Source of the DNA: Prorocentrum cordatum
Lineage: Eukaryota; Sar; Dinophyceae; Prorocentrales; Prorocentraceae
Direction: 5' to 3'
Assembly (NCBI GenBank): GCA_963575745.1
Contig: CAUYUJ010016473.1
Coordinates: 70,001 to 134,000 of the forward strand
DNA length: 64,000 nucleotides
Of this stretch, positions 32,351 through 43,094 are shown piece after piece. Below the pieces are notes generated by a model that worked only from the letters and a program-made list of their open reading frames with translations, had not been told where the DNA came from and did no database searches. The first letter of the stretch is position 1, and the number at the start of each line of letters is the position of its first letter. The translations under genes and the position numbers were made by a program.

Positions 32351-32954
32351 CCCCGGAGCACCCGCGCAGGGGCGCCCCCGTGCGCCCCGCGCACGGGCCC
32401 GGAGCGCGAGCAGGAGCGCGAGCGGGAGCGGGCGGCGAGCACCCAGGAGACGCGAGAGGCGACGACCCCCCCGCAGAGCGCCGGTGCACAAAGCTCGGCC
32501 CCCGATCGATGGGGGGCCGTGCCTCGCTCCGGGCGTGCGGGGCGGGTCGCAGGCGCCAGGCTCGCGGTTGGAGCTCGGCCGCCCCGGCAACAACTCACAG
32601 ACCGCTCGCGGCGGGGCTCACACGGCCTTTCTGCCGCGTGCCGTCCTGGACCTGAAAAATAGGATGCGCCTGGCACCCGGTCCGTTCGGATCGGGCACGG
32701 CGCTCTCTGCCATGCACTACGCAGCCGCGCGCGGCACTGCTCAGGTGGTCAGCAGCTGGGCATGGACCGTCGCGAGCCAGCTGCATGGGCAAATACACCT
32801 CGTGAGGAGGCTGAGGCATTAGACAATGTTTGCAGCCGATCGAACGCCATCATGCCGTCCATCCCCAAGCAGATCGTCAGGTGAGCTGTGCTAGAAGCGG
32901 GCCCCGTCACGAATCCACGCATCTTAATATATGTTCGCAGCAAGGACACACTTT

Positions 32955-33230
32955 GCACACTCCTCGTCCTCCTCCTCCTCCTCCTCTTCCTCCTCCTCCT
33001 CCTCCTCCTCCTCCTCCTCTTCCTCCTCCTCCTCCTCTTCCTCTTCCTCCTCCTCCTCCATCCTTCCTTCTCCTCCTCCTCTTCCTCCTCCTCCATCCTT
33101 CCTCCTTCTCTCATCCTTCTCCTCCTCCTCCATCCTTCCTCCTCCTCGTCCTCCTCCTCCTCCTCCTCTATCCTTCCTCCTCCTCCTCCTCCTTCTCCTC
33201 CTCCTCTTCCTCCTCCTCCTCCTCCTCCAC
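32955..33230. repeat. (CCT)n array with TCCATCCTTCC units, left half of an inverted pair
   Basis: CTC repeats with regularly spaced TCCATCCTTCCTCC. The complementary units recur at 33340-33615. Confidence 0.95.
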
Positions 33231-33339
33231 GATCGTCCGGTTGAAGGACACACTTTGCAGCAACAACGCCCGCCAGGCTGAGCCAGGACAACGCCCGCTC
33301 ATCCTCATCCAGGGGAAAGGGGAGGGTCGAAGATCGAGA

Positions 33340-33615
33340 GGGAGGGGGAGGTGGACGAGGAGGAGTATGAGGAGGAGGAGGAGGCGGAGGAGGAGAAGGA
33401 AGGATGGAGGAGGAGGAGGAGGAGGAGGATGGAGGAGGAGGGAGGAAGGATGGAGGAGGAGGAGGAGGAAGGATGGAGGAGGAGAAGGAAGGATGGAGGA
33501 TGAGAAGGAAGGATGGAGGAGGAGGAGGAGGAGAAGGAGGAGGAGGAGGAGGAGAAGGAAGGATGGAGGAGGAGGAAGGATGGAGGAGGAGGAGGAGGAG
33601 GAGGAGGAGGAGGTT
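33340..33615. repeat. (AGG)n array with GGAAGGATGGA units, right half of an inverted pair
   Basis: Purine array including GGAAGGATGGAGG units, the reverse complement of those at 32955-33230, with a spacer of about 110 bp. Confidence 0.95.
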
Positions 33616-33679
33616 CGATCATCGAGGACGAGGCCTGGTCAGGGCGCGCGAGTGCCGCCGACGACAGCAGGCCATGCCA

Positions 33680-33870
33680 GCCGAAAACAAAACAAACGCA
33701 GGCCACGGGCCGCAGGCTCTCGACCACAGGCCACAAGCCACGGGCTTTTACCGCAGGCCACGGGCCATATGCGTTTTTGCCGCAGGCCACAGGCCGTTGG
33801 CCAGAGGCCACAGGCCACAGGCTTTTAGCCACAGTCCACAAACCACAGGTTTCCTGCCACGGGCCACGGA
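33680..33870. repeat. (CAGGCCA)-type heptamer array
   Basis: Variants of CAGGCCACGGGC / CACAGGCCACAGG repeat over about 190 bp just upstream of the probable split gene at 33961. Confidence 0.85.
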
Positions 33871-33960
33871 CGTCTAGCCGTGTCTTCGCGCCCAGGCTCT
33901 CGAGCCCCCCAGCAGCGCGCAAGGGAGTTTGTTCACCCCTGCGCGCCGATCGAGGTCCCA

Positions 33961-34834
33961 TGGCGGACACAAGCGCTCTCCGCGATTTCCTGCGCTCTGT
34001 CACTTGGAACAAAAGGGGCGTCCCCGACGCCTTCGTGGACGGGTGCGTTGCCGTGTGCGTTGCGAACGTGGCGCGCTCGCTCATTCAGGTTCGCACCGGC
34101 GCAAAGTGCCGCGTCGCGCGCAGGTGTTCGAACCATCGGCACTCTGCGATATCAAAGCCGACGCGCTTGCCTGCGAGAACGCCACAGTGGGGAAAAGGGC
34201 GTTCCTTGGCGCGGCCGCCAAGACAGCCGCCGCGGGGCGCGAGGCCCAGGGCGGCGCAATGGGCTCGGAGGAGCCCTCAAGCGACCCGCTGCGCGCGCTG
34301 TCGGCACTCCTGCGCCCCGACGCTCCGACGACGCACGTCGACATTGCGAGCAAACTTGCCGAGCTGAGCATGTCATCTGTGCCAGCACAGGTGTGGCCAA
34401 GGCGCTGCGTGTCTTCCGCGGCAGCAGTGCGGTCGCCCTCCGCCGCGCGCGCAGGTCCTGCCGCGTCGACTGGCTGGCCACCGAAGCGCTTCGTGCGACG
34501 AAAAAGGGCGGGCCCGCGTCAGCGCCGTCGCCGCGTTACGGCGCCTTTCGCTCGGGGCTCGCGCGTGGTGCGTGAGGCGTAGCAAAGCCTCTCATCTTCG
34601 CGGATTTAAAATTGTGGCTACCGCAGGGCATGACGGTGCCCGACGGTGCCGAGTCAGGCAAAGGGGGCGTGGAGGGCCTTGGCTGGCTCCAGTGGCACCT
34701 GGCCATCGACGGGTGGCCACCGCTTCTTTCCCGCGCCTCCTGTTTGCGCGGCGTCGCGTCGGGCCTCGAGGTACGCCCTCGCCGCCGCTGCGGTGGGCCA
34801 GCTCGAGTACGGTGCTTCACTAGCACACAAGTAA
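33961..34834 (+). CDS. Probable multi-exon gene, product unknown
   Basis: Protein-like segments lie in successive frames that candidate introns could join. Exon 1 starts at ATG 33961 (MADTSALRDFLRSVTWNKRG) and ends at 34050 or 34088. Exon 2, from 34124 after GCGCGCAG, reads VFEPSALCDIKADALACEN and runs to about 34371. Exon 3 begins at 34455, again after GCGCGCAG, and contains CRVDWLATEALRATKK. Exon 4, from about 34627 after CCGCAG, contains GGVEGLGWLQWHLAIDG, with a possible GT donor at 34713. The last exon, from 34771 after CTCGAG, encodes YALAAAAVGQLEYGASLAHK and ends at TAA 34832-34834. The 3' end of exon 3 is unresolved, and introns of 35-85 nt would be short. Exons 1-2 vaguely resemble a SAM-type helical domain; this is only a guess. 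No family recognised. Confidence 0.42.
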
Positions 34835-34887
34835 ACTTGCCTCGAGGTGACGCGCGTGGGCGCCCGTGCGCCGGCGGAGGCAAACGC

Positions 34888-34987
34888 GTTGTGGAGGAGG
34901 AGGAGGAGGAGGAGGAGGAGGAGGAGGAGGGAGGATTGAGGAGGAGGAGGAGGAGGAGGAGGAGAAGGAAGGATGGAGGAGGAGGAG
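34888..34987. repeat. (AGG)n array
   Basis: AGG repeats ending in GGAAGGATGGAGG, the same variant as at 33340-33615. Confidence 0.95.
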
Positions 34988-35141
34988 GTTCGATCCTTGA
35001 GGACAAGGCCGGGTCAGGCCGCGGAGGGTCGCTCCCAATCGGTGCGCCGGGGGCACCCACGAGAGCGGCCGGCGGCCCGAGGCCCGCGGCCCGCGGGGCG
35101 TCGCCGAGGAGCTGCACGGGGGCGGGCCGCGCGAGGGGAGT

Positions 35142-35478
<337 letters not shown>

Positions 35479-35565
35479 TGGGAGAGGGAGCAATGCCCGA
35501 GGGCCCACGTCCTGGTCAGATGCCGCCATCCCCAGTGCGCCCGCCGGGCACTCGCAACACGCGCA

Positions 35566-35566
<1 letters not shown>

Positions 35567-35633
<67 letters not shown>

Positions 35634-35695
35634 CACACACACACGCACACACATACACACACACACACGCAGACACACACGCACACACTCGAAAC
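35567..35695. repeat. (CA)n microsatellite
   Basis: CA repeats with CGCA interruptions toward the 3' end. Confidence 0.97.
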
Positions 35696-35721
35696 GCATG
35701 GAATATATTAGCTCAGCGGCG

Positions 35722-35957
35722 AGCGAAGGGGGAAAAGAGAAGTAGAAGGCCTTCTCGGAAGGCGGCGGGACTTCTCAGACACCCTGGCGCCTTCTGATGA
35801 AACATTTTTGTGTGTCTTCCAGGCCAGCTTCAAAACTGATCAGAAGGCTGGGGACTTCCGAGCCTTCAGAGAAGGCCCGACCCTTCTCACTTCCCACATG
35901 GGCTCGTCGCCGATTTTATCTGAATCCATTAGCTAGAACCCACTCCCCGTCCTCCTC
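35722..35957 (+). repeat. Dispersed repeat D4, copy 1 (copy 2 at 42280-42515)
   Basis: Shares GGCGAAGGGGGAA, AAGGCCTTCTC-GAAGG, GCGCCTTCTGA, GTGTCTTCC, CCCTTCTCACTTCCC, GGGCTCG-CGCCGAT and CCATTAGCTAGAACCC in order with 42280-42515, with about 80% similarity by eye. Both copies end at a CTCCTCC tract. Confidence 0.88.
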
Positions 35958-36567
35958 CACAATTCTTCCTCCTGCCCGTACGCCTGGCATGGCACCTTCT
36001 TCTGCGCCCCCAGACCTCTAGACCCAATGTCTCCAGGGACTGGCTCTTCATCGCCCTGGGGCCCGCAAGAAATGCACCTCCTCAGGCCTCGACACCGCGA
36101 CTTTCTCACAACGTGCATCCCTAGAGGTCTCAACCCCTTCCCTGGGACTGGCGTCTGACGGCCTCAGGCCCAGTACAGGCCCCCCGAAGCCGAATACGCA
36201 AAAACGGGAATCGAAAAGATCCGTCGTGACTCTTGTCGGGCTTGCGAGGGGGTCGGGGTCCAGGGGCCTAGCACTTTGCAGAAGCAGCCGCCGCGATTCT
36301 CTCGCGGCGCCGAAGGCGTTCACAGTGAGGGAACGGGGGTCCTAAAGGAAAAAGAGTCCTGGACAGTGGGGCCTCCCCCCCGGCCAGCTTTTTCCGCCCG
36401 GCGTCCTTCGATCGGTCCCGGGGACCCGGGACCCCGAGGCCGAAGGCTGCCAGAAAGCCTCCCACGCCCCGCTTCCCTCGCGGACCCCGCTTCCCTCACG
36501 GCGAGTCCGGGTGGCGCTGGCGCAGGCGGCGACAGTGCCGACAGCGGAGGGCTGGAGCTGGGGCGAC
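35958..36567. other. Unassigned; includes dispersed repeat D1 in inverse orientation
   Basis: D1 occupies about 36105-36165. The rest is unique GC-rich DNA with no recognised gene. Confidence 0.45.
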
Positions 36568-36614
36568 GACGACGACGACGACAATCGACAATCGACGCCG
36601 ACGATCGACGCCAC

Positions 36615-36666
<52 letters not shown>

Positions 36667-36775
36667 AATCGACGCTGGCAATCGACGCCGACGATCGGCG
36701 CTGACGACGACGACGACAACAACGAGGACGACGACAATCGACACCGACGATAGACGACGACGACGACGTCGATGA
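36568..36775. repeat. (GAC)n array with ATCGACGCC units
   Basis: GAC repeats interrupted by ACAATCGAC and CCGACGATCGACGCC. It precedes copy 2 of the duplicated module. Confidence 0.95.
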
Positions 36776-36778
36776 CGT

Positions 36779-37140
36779 AAGTCCCACCAGCCCTTTGGGC
36801 GTGAGTGGTTTAGAGAGCCCGCTCTGTCCTCAACCCCACTTCTTCCCCTTCGGGGAGGGGTTTACCCCTCCCCCTACCCCCTCCCCCTGGACCTGGAGAG
36901 GGAGTCCCGAGCGTCGTCAGGGGAGTCTTTTTCGACGCCTGGGAGGGCCAAAAAACGACGACCCTCACGAGGATTCTGGCCCCGAGGGGGGGGAGGCAGT
37001 TTGGCGCCTCAGCTCGTCGTTGAAGCAAAAAACATTGATTTTACTAAGGTTTTGGCTCCATTTTGGCCTTCTGAGGGGGCCGCGTTCCTCTTCCTTCTTA
37101 GCAAAACCATTGATTTTACGAAGGTTTTGGGCTCATTTTG
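36779..37140. repeat. Duplicated module, copy 2 (copy 1 at 10935-11185)
   Basis: Begins GTCCCACCAGCCCTTTGGGCG and continues with CCACTTCTTCCCCTTCGG, GGGTTTACCCCTCCCCCTAC and CCCTGGACCTGG, as in copy 1. It then carries two internal copies of TTGATTTTAC-AAGGTTTTGG...CATTTTG. Confidence 0.88.
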
Positions 37141-37184
37141 TCCTTCTCAGGGGTCAGCGCTTATTTGCGCTTCTGAGGAGGTCG

Positions 37185-37400
37185 CAAGAGGCCCCAAGAT
37201 AGCCCCAAGAGGCCCCCAGGAGTCTCCCAAGAGGCCTCCAGGAGGCCCCCAAGAGGCCCCCAAGAGGCCCCAAGAGATCCCCAAGAGGCTCCCAAGAGGC
37301 CCCCAAGAGGCCCCAAGAGGCTCCAAGAGGCCCCCAAGAGGCCCCCAAGAGGCCCCCAAGAGGCCCCCAAGACGCCCCAAGAGCTCCAAGAGGCCCCCAA
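37185..37400. repeat. AGGCCCCCAAG minisatellite
   Basis: About 20 units of AGGCCCCCAAG or CCCCAAGAGG, 10-12 bp each, completing the module shared with 10.5-11.9 kb. Confidence 0.95.
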
Positions 37401-37409
37401 CAGGCCCAA

Positions 37410-37800
37410 CGAGGAGCCCGAACGACTCACACCCGGACGAGGGGCCCGAACGACTCACACCACGAAAAGCCCGAACGACTCACACCAGGAGGAGGGGCCC
37501 GAACGACTCACACCAGGACGAGGCGCCCGAACGACTCACACCACGAGGAGCCCGAACGACTCACACCAGGACGAGGGCCCCGAACGACTCACACCACGAG
37601 GAGCCCGAACGACTCACACCAGGAGGAGGAGCCCGAACGACTCACACCAGGACGAAGGGCCCGAACAACTCACACCACGAGAAGCCCGAACGACTCACGC
37701 CAGGACGAAGAGCCCGAACGACTCAAACCACGACGAAGAGCCCGAACGACTCACACCAGGAAGAAGGGCCCGAACGACTCACACCAGGACGAGAGGCCCG
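37410..37800. repeat. ~27-bp tandem repeat CCCGAACGACTCACACCAGG
   Basis: About 14 units, spacing alternating between roughly 25 and 28 bp (variants CACGAGGAG and CAGGACGAGGGG). Translation gives a PERLTP/PNDSH repeat peptide of no evident function. Confidence 0.95.
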
Positions 37801-38580
37801 GAGATATGCGGGGGCAGGCGGAAACACGCCTGAAAAACACGACTGTCAGCATGCTTCGCAAGAGTTGCTGTTTTGAGATGGGCTGGTGGGGATACGCGAA
37901 GCGTGAAGAATTTCTGCTTGTTTCTTTCTATTTGGCGCCTCGGAAGCGTTTTCGTCGCCACGGCTGGATCCCCCCAGGGGAGGCTTCTCGTCGCCACGCC
38001 AGGCTCTGCTCGGGAGGGGCCCCGGGAGGGCTCTCGGGGGAGCCAGCCTTCAGCGGATACCCCCCGTCGCCACGAAAGAGTGTCTTGGGCACGAATGCGG
38101 GCCCAACGATATACACCACCACCACCGCCCTCACCCCCTCCCTCTCCCAGGAAGGAGGAGGGGAAGAAGAGGCTGGAGGAGGGGAAGGGGGATGCAGGTG
38201 GTGGTGGTGTATAGTCTTGGCCCCCGCAACGAAGGACCAGCCCCAGAGCGGGTCGAGAACTCTGGCGGCCCGCGTCGCGAAGTAGGCACGGCGCTAGAGG
38301 TCTGGGCTGGGTGCCCCGCGAGATGTCCTGGGTGCTATGCTATATGCCATGCAGGGGCGAATTGATGCCGGAGCCGCCAGTCGCTTGCAGCACCAGCCCA
38401 GGCATTCGGGGAACGTAGCGACTCCGACGGCTAGCCGCGGAGAGCTGAGCGCGCGGCAACTTTTCAACTCAAGCGCCGTGAACACCGGCATGCGGACCGC
38501 TCGGCTTGTCGCCGTCAAACATCTCGTCGGTGATGATGGTCCAGTTGCCCATCGACCCCTCCCGAGCGTGGCCCGCCCAC
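37801..38580. other. Unassigned sequence
   Basis: An inverted ACCACCACC...GGTGGTGGTGTATA pair occurs at about 38112-38213 around a GGAGG-rich centre. Protein-like frames run on both strands near 38294-38520 and cannot be separated. No gene called. Confidence 0.4.
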
Positions 38581-38810
38581 CGCGCGCCCGCTCCTCCCTC
38601 CTCCCTCCTCCTCCCCTCTCCTCCCCTCTCCTCCCATCTCCTCCCATCCCCTCCTCCCGCCTCCCATTCTTTCTTCCACCTCCCTCATCCCTTTGCCCAT
38701 CCCTGCTCCTCCTCATCCTCTCCCTCATCCTCCTCCCCCTCCTGCTCCTCCTCCTCCTCCTCCTCCTCTCCTCCTCCTCCTCGGGCATCATCATCATCAT
38801 CATCATCATC

Positions 38811-38890
<80 letters not shown>

Positions 38891-39215
38891 GTCATCATCA
38901 TCAGCAGCAGCAGATCATCATCATCATCGTCATCATCATCATCATCATCATCACCATCATCATCATCACCACCAACATCATCATCACCATCATCCCCATC
39001 ATCAATCTCATCATCATTACAACCGTCATGCGCCACCACGATCATTTTCCTAATCAGTATTACCAACATCGTCAGCAGCAACATCACCAAAATCCTCAGC
39101 ATCGTCATCATCATCAGCTTCAGCATCATCACAATCATCATCACCATCATCAGCGTCGCCACCACCACCATCGTCACATCGCCACTATCATCACCATCAA
39201 CGCCGCAATCAACAT
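38581..39215. repeat. CCT array followed by a (CAT)n array
   Basis: CCT-rich to about 38785, pure CAT to about 38900, then degenerate CAT/CAC/CAG units to 39215. Confidence 0.95.
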
Positions 39216-39227
39216 GCCAGGCTCAAG

Positions 39228-39238
39228 TTTGGCTCAAG
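39228..39238 (+). other. Spliced-leader 3' end motif, apparently doubled
   Basis: TTTGGCTCAAG is identical to the last 11 nt of the dinoflagellate spliced leader and is preceded directly by GGCTCAAG (39220-39227). Two adjacent leader ends are expected when an mRNA is retroposed, re-spliced and retroposed again. An ORF opens 138 nt downstream. Confidence 0.5.
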
Positions 39239-39375
39239 GCTGAGGCTGAGGCAGGCCGAGGCTGAGGCCTAGCCTCCACCCCGAGCATCACCACTCCGAG
39301 ATTTCCCCCGCCGCCCGTCCCACGAAGCACAGCGGCACGACGCTGCCAGCCTCCGAGGCAGCGTGTCGGGCTGCC

Positions 39376-40721
39376 ATGGCGCTGGCGGAGCCGCCGGCCG
39401 GGCTGGAGGCCGCTGTCATGTCCGCTGTGATTGCCCAGATCGAGGGCAGGCTGCAGCAAATCGACACGGCGCTGCAGCAGCTTCTGGGGAAGGGAGCGCT
39501 CGCGCCCGCGCGCGCCGCGCGCAGCCCGCCCGGATCGACAGGCGCCGTGTCGCGTTCTTCGACTCCTACTTGGTCGGTGTCTCCATCCTCAGCTCCAACC
39601 TCAGCTCCGACTCCAAACTGCACCCGCTGCGACTACCACCACTCGGGGTACGGCGCCGAGCGGGTCGCCGGGGACCACGCTGAGTTGATCCGCGATCGGA
39701 ACCACGACGAGGCCTTGACCGAGGACCCAGTGGAGGACGAGGATGATAAACATCACAACGATAACGAGCAGCACGACTACGATGAGGAGAATGACCCTGA
39801 CGAAGACCAGGACCAGGTTCACAAGGAGGCAGAGGAGGAGGCAGAGGCGGGGGCGGCGCACGAGGAAGGTAAGGAGTTTGATGTTCCTTTCCGCCAGGCG
39901 CCTAGACAGGAGCTTGGCTACAGCCACGACCGCGACGACGACCTCGACCACGTGGACCGCATCGTCTACGACGGCCATGTCGACGACGATGACCGCGCCG
40001 GCTACGACGACCACGTCGACTACGACGACCTTGTCTATACCTCCAGCCACGACCTCTTCGCATACCACGGCCACGTCGGCTACGACGACCGCGTCGCGGA
40101 TGGCAGCACGAACACCCATGTCGTCAGCAGCATGGACGCCAGCACTGGGTCCGGCACCGACGCCAACAGCATCAACGCCGGCACCGACGCCGGCAGGATC
40201 GACGCCAGCATCGACTCCTGCATCGACGCCAGCAGCGCCGACGACGGCACTGACGCTGGTACCTATTCGGGCACCGCCGCGATCAGCATCGACGCAAGCC
40301 CCGAGTACAGCTCCGATTCCGGCTCCAACACCAGCAGCATTGACGTTTGCACCGGCGCCAGCACCGACTCCGGCTCCAGCGCCAGCAGCTTCGACGCCGG
40401 CACAGACGCCGGCACCAACGCCGGCACTGGCGACTTCGACACCGCAGTCTGCAGCATGGGCGCCATGGAGCTGTCGCTGCTGCCTCTTACACCGAGCTAC
40501 AAACTCTGGCGGTGGCACACCGTGGGCGAGGACATGCTCGCGGACGGCGCCCGCATGGACAGGGCGACCAGCGACGTGTTTTTCAACACCTCCCACGGCA
40601 CGAACGGCAATGGCACGTTGAAAGGCGTCGGCGAGCATGATGCCAGTGCCTTGACGGGTGGCTTGGACCTTATAGATGTCAATGCCACCTTCGACGCCAA
40701 CGCCGCAATCAACATCATCAA

Positions 40722-40783
<62 letters not shown>

Positions 40784-40790
40784 CCATCAC

Positions 40791-40822
<32 letters not shown>

Positions 40823-40940
40823 CGATCGTAATCGTCGTCATCGTCATCGCAATCGTCATCATCGGCGTCACCATCCGCATCATCATAGCCATAATCACAT
40901 GCGTCGTCATGCTCGCCGTCATCAGGATCGTCATCCTCAG

Positions 40941-40975
<35 letters not shown>

Positions 40976-40980
40976 CTTGA
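39376..40980 (+). CDS. Acidic low-complexity ORF of unknown function
   Basis: ATG at 39376 opens 534 codons. Residues 1-50 form a plausible helix (AVIAQIEGRLQQIDTALQQL). Residues 100-170 are very acidic with His and Glu. Residues 250-370 are an Asp/Gly/Ala/Ser/Thr repeat (DAGTDAG, SIDAS) encoded by a GACGCCGGCACC-like minisatellite. A more complex stretch follows (ELSLLPLTPSYKLWRWHTVG). The last 90 residues are isoleucine from an ATC array, so the true end is probably earlier or the ORF is not coding. The minus strand is also open for 345 codons across 39601-40638. The spliced-leader motif upstream is the main support for expression. Function unknown. Confidence 0.33.
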
Positions 40981-41425
40981 TCCTCTTCCTCTTCCTCTTC
41001 TTCCTCCTCTTCATCATCATGGACATCATCAACATCATCATTATCAGCATCATCGCCATGATCGTCGTCATCATCATCATCATCATCATCATCATCACCA
41101 TTATCACCACTATCAGCATCAGCATCATCGTCATCATCATCGGCATCACCACTAGCAGCAGCATCATCATCATCATCGTCGTCATCGTTATCATCATAAT
41201 CAGCAGCATCATCGTCACCATCACAATCACCATCACCGTCATCATCATCATCACCATCACCATCATGTTCAGCATCATCATGGCGATCATCATCATCATC
41301 ATCAGCATCAGCATCATCATCATCATCATCATCATCATGATCATCATCAGTATCATCATCACCATCATCATGATCATCATCAGCAGCAGCATCATCATCA
41401 TCATAGTCACGACCATCATATACGA
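40715..41425. repeat. (ATC)n array, pure then degenerate
   Basis: CAT/ATC repeats with CGT, CAC and CAG variants, interrupted by a CCTCTTCCTCTTCC stretch at about 40980-41020. Confidence 0.95.
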
Positions 41426-41455
41426 TCATCAGCACGCACCATCGTCAACAACATC

Positions 41456-41715
41456 ATCCCTCCCTCCCTCCCTCCCTCCCTCCCTCCCCGCTCTCCCCCT
41501 CCCTCTCCTCCTTCTCCTCTTCCCCCCACTCCTCTTCCTCACGCTGGCAAGCATCGCGAGTCTGAGACTCCGCGCCCGCGCGCGCAGCTGCCGAGCCACG
41601 CCCTCCTCCCCGCCTCCTCCCCCTCCCCCTCGTATGAGGAGGAGGAGGAGGAGGAGGAGGAGGAGGAGGAGGAGGAGGAGGAGGAGGAGGAGGTGGAGGA
41701 TGAGTATGATGATGA
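41456..41715. repeat. CCCT tract and (AGG)n array
   Basis: CCTCCCTCCC at 41456-41490, a short unique segment, then AGG repeats at 41635-41715. Confidence 0.92.
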
Positions 41716-41757
41716 GGAGGAGGAGGCTGCTAACTCCTCCTCACGCTGCCCAGGCAG

Positions 41758-42303
41758 ATGAAGAACCCGCAGCCCTCAGGGTGTCCTTGCCCGAACGCGG
41801 GGGAACCCTGGAGAGAGAACCTGTGCCACAAGGGAGGCACGCCGCCCTCGTCCCCTCCAGCCGCAAGGGCGCAGCAGAACGCGAAACTGGCAGCCCTGGG
41901 GCTCGCTGCCCTTCCCGCCGCCGTCACGCTCGCGCCGGTGGTCCTCGGAGCAGGTGTCGGCGCCCACGTGTGTGCCTGTCCACTGCGGCCTCGCAGCGCG
42001 ACGCAGGCACGGTGCTGAGGCCCGACGCAGGCTGCGTGGAGCTGAGCGGGGCAGAGGCCCGCTGGGACAACACACGTCCTGAAGTAATTAGCAGTCGTCG
42101 TCCTACCGCCGCCCAGAGCAACGCTCCGTGGAGGTGTCCTGGCCCTCGGCGCCGCCGCCCCTTTTGCGCGTCTGGCCTTTTCTGGCACGCTGGCGCACGC
42201 TGCACCGGAGTCCCTCGCGGCCGAGGGGCTTACCGCAGTCAGCGCCGGCACAATGACGCGAGAAGAGATGCCGAAACTTGGCGGCGGGCGAAGGGGGAAG
42301 TAA
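41758..42303 (+). CDS. Probable two-exon gene for a ~121-aa hydrophobic protein
   Basis: Exon 1 is 41758-41953 from ATG (MKNPQPSGCPCPNAGEPWRE), exon 2 is 42134-42303 ending TAA, and the 180-nt intron has GT and AG ends. Both boundaries carry the same direct repeat AG|GTGTC, a feature reported for dinoflagellate introns. Joining keeps phase (196 nt then 170 nt) and fuses two hydrophobic halves (LAALPAAVTLAPVVLGAG and VLALGAAAPFARLAFSG) into one continuous 35-40-residue hydrophobic region, enough for one long or two short membrane helices. A soluble tail (ESLAAEGLTAVSAGTMTREE) follows. The N-terminal part has three Cys. A CAG just before the ATG may be a trans- or cis-splice acceptor, so more 5' sequence is possible. 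The stop overlaps dispersed repeat D4. No family recognised. Confidence 0.5.
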
Positions 42304-42515
42304 GACGGAAGGCCTTCTCAGAAGGAGCCGGTACTTCTCAGAAGCCCTCGCGCCTTCTGAGGAGGCTTTGGCGTGTCTTCCGGGAAGGCTTGGGAGACTT
42401 CTCGGAAGGCTGGGGGACTCCCGAGCCTCCTGAGGAGGCTCGCCCCTTCTCACTTCCCCCCGGGCTCGCCGCCGATATTGGCTGAACCCAATAGCTAGAA
42501 CCCGCTCCGCGTCCT
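42280..42515 (+). repeat. Dispersed repeat D4, copy 2
   Basis: See the shared motif order with 35722-35957. Its 5' end overlaps the 3' end of the probable gene at 41758-42303, so D4 may have supplied the stop codon and 3' untranslated region. Confidence 0.88.
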
Positions 42516-42960
42516 CCTCCTCCTCCGAGGAGGAGGAGGAGGGAGGAAGAGGAGGGAGGAGGAGAAGAAGGAGGAGGAGGAGGGAAAGGAGGAGGAGGAG
42601 GAAGAAGGAAAGAAGAGGCAGGAGGAGGAGAGGAGGAGGAGGAGGAGGAGAGGTAGATGGAGGAGAAGGGAGGAGGAGGGGGAGGAGGAGGAGGGAGGAA
42701 GAGGAGGGAGGAGGAGAAGAGGAGGAGGAGGAGGGGAGGAAGGGAGGAGGAGGAGAGAGGAGGAGGAGAGGGAGGAGGAGGAGGAGGAGGAGGGAGAAGG
42801 AGGGAGGAGGAGGAGGAGGAGGAGGAGAGGGAAAGATGGGGGAGGAGGAGGAGGGGGAGGAGGAGGAGGAGGAGGTGGAGAGGAGGTGGAGAGAAGAGGA
42901 GGAAGGAGAGGAGGAAGAGGAGGACGAGGGAGGATAGGTAGGAGAGAGAAAGGGAGGTAG
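42510..42960. repeat. (AGG)n array, left half of an inverted pair
   Basis: About 450 bp of AGG with GGGAGG, AAGG and GAGAGG variants. Confidence 0.95.
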
Positions 42961-43094
42961 GGAGGACGATGAGGACGAGGAGAGGGAGGAGGCTCTGCCG
43001 GCCGCCCGCTGCCCCGGCGCTCATCCGCACGTCCCCATGTAGGCGATCAGGTCCGCGCGCTCCTGGGAGCTGCTTCGCCCCTTTCCCTTCTCAT

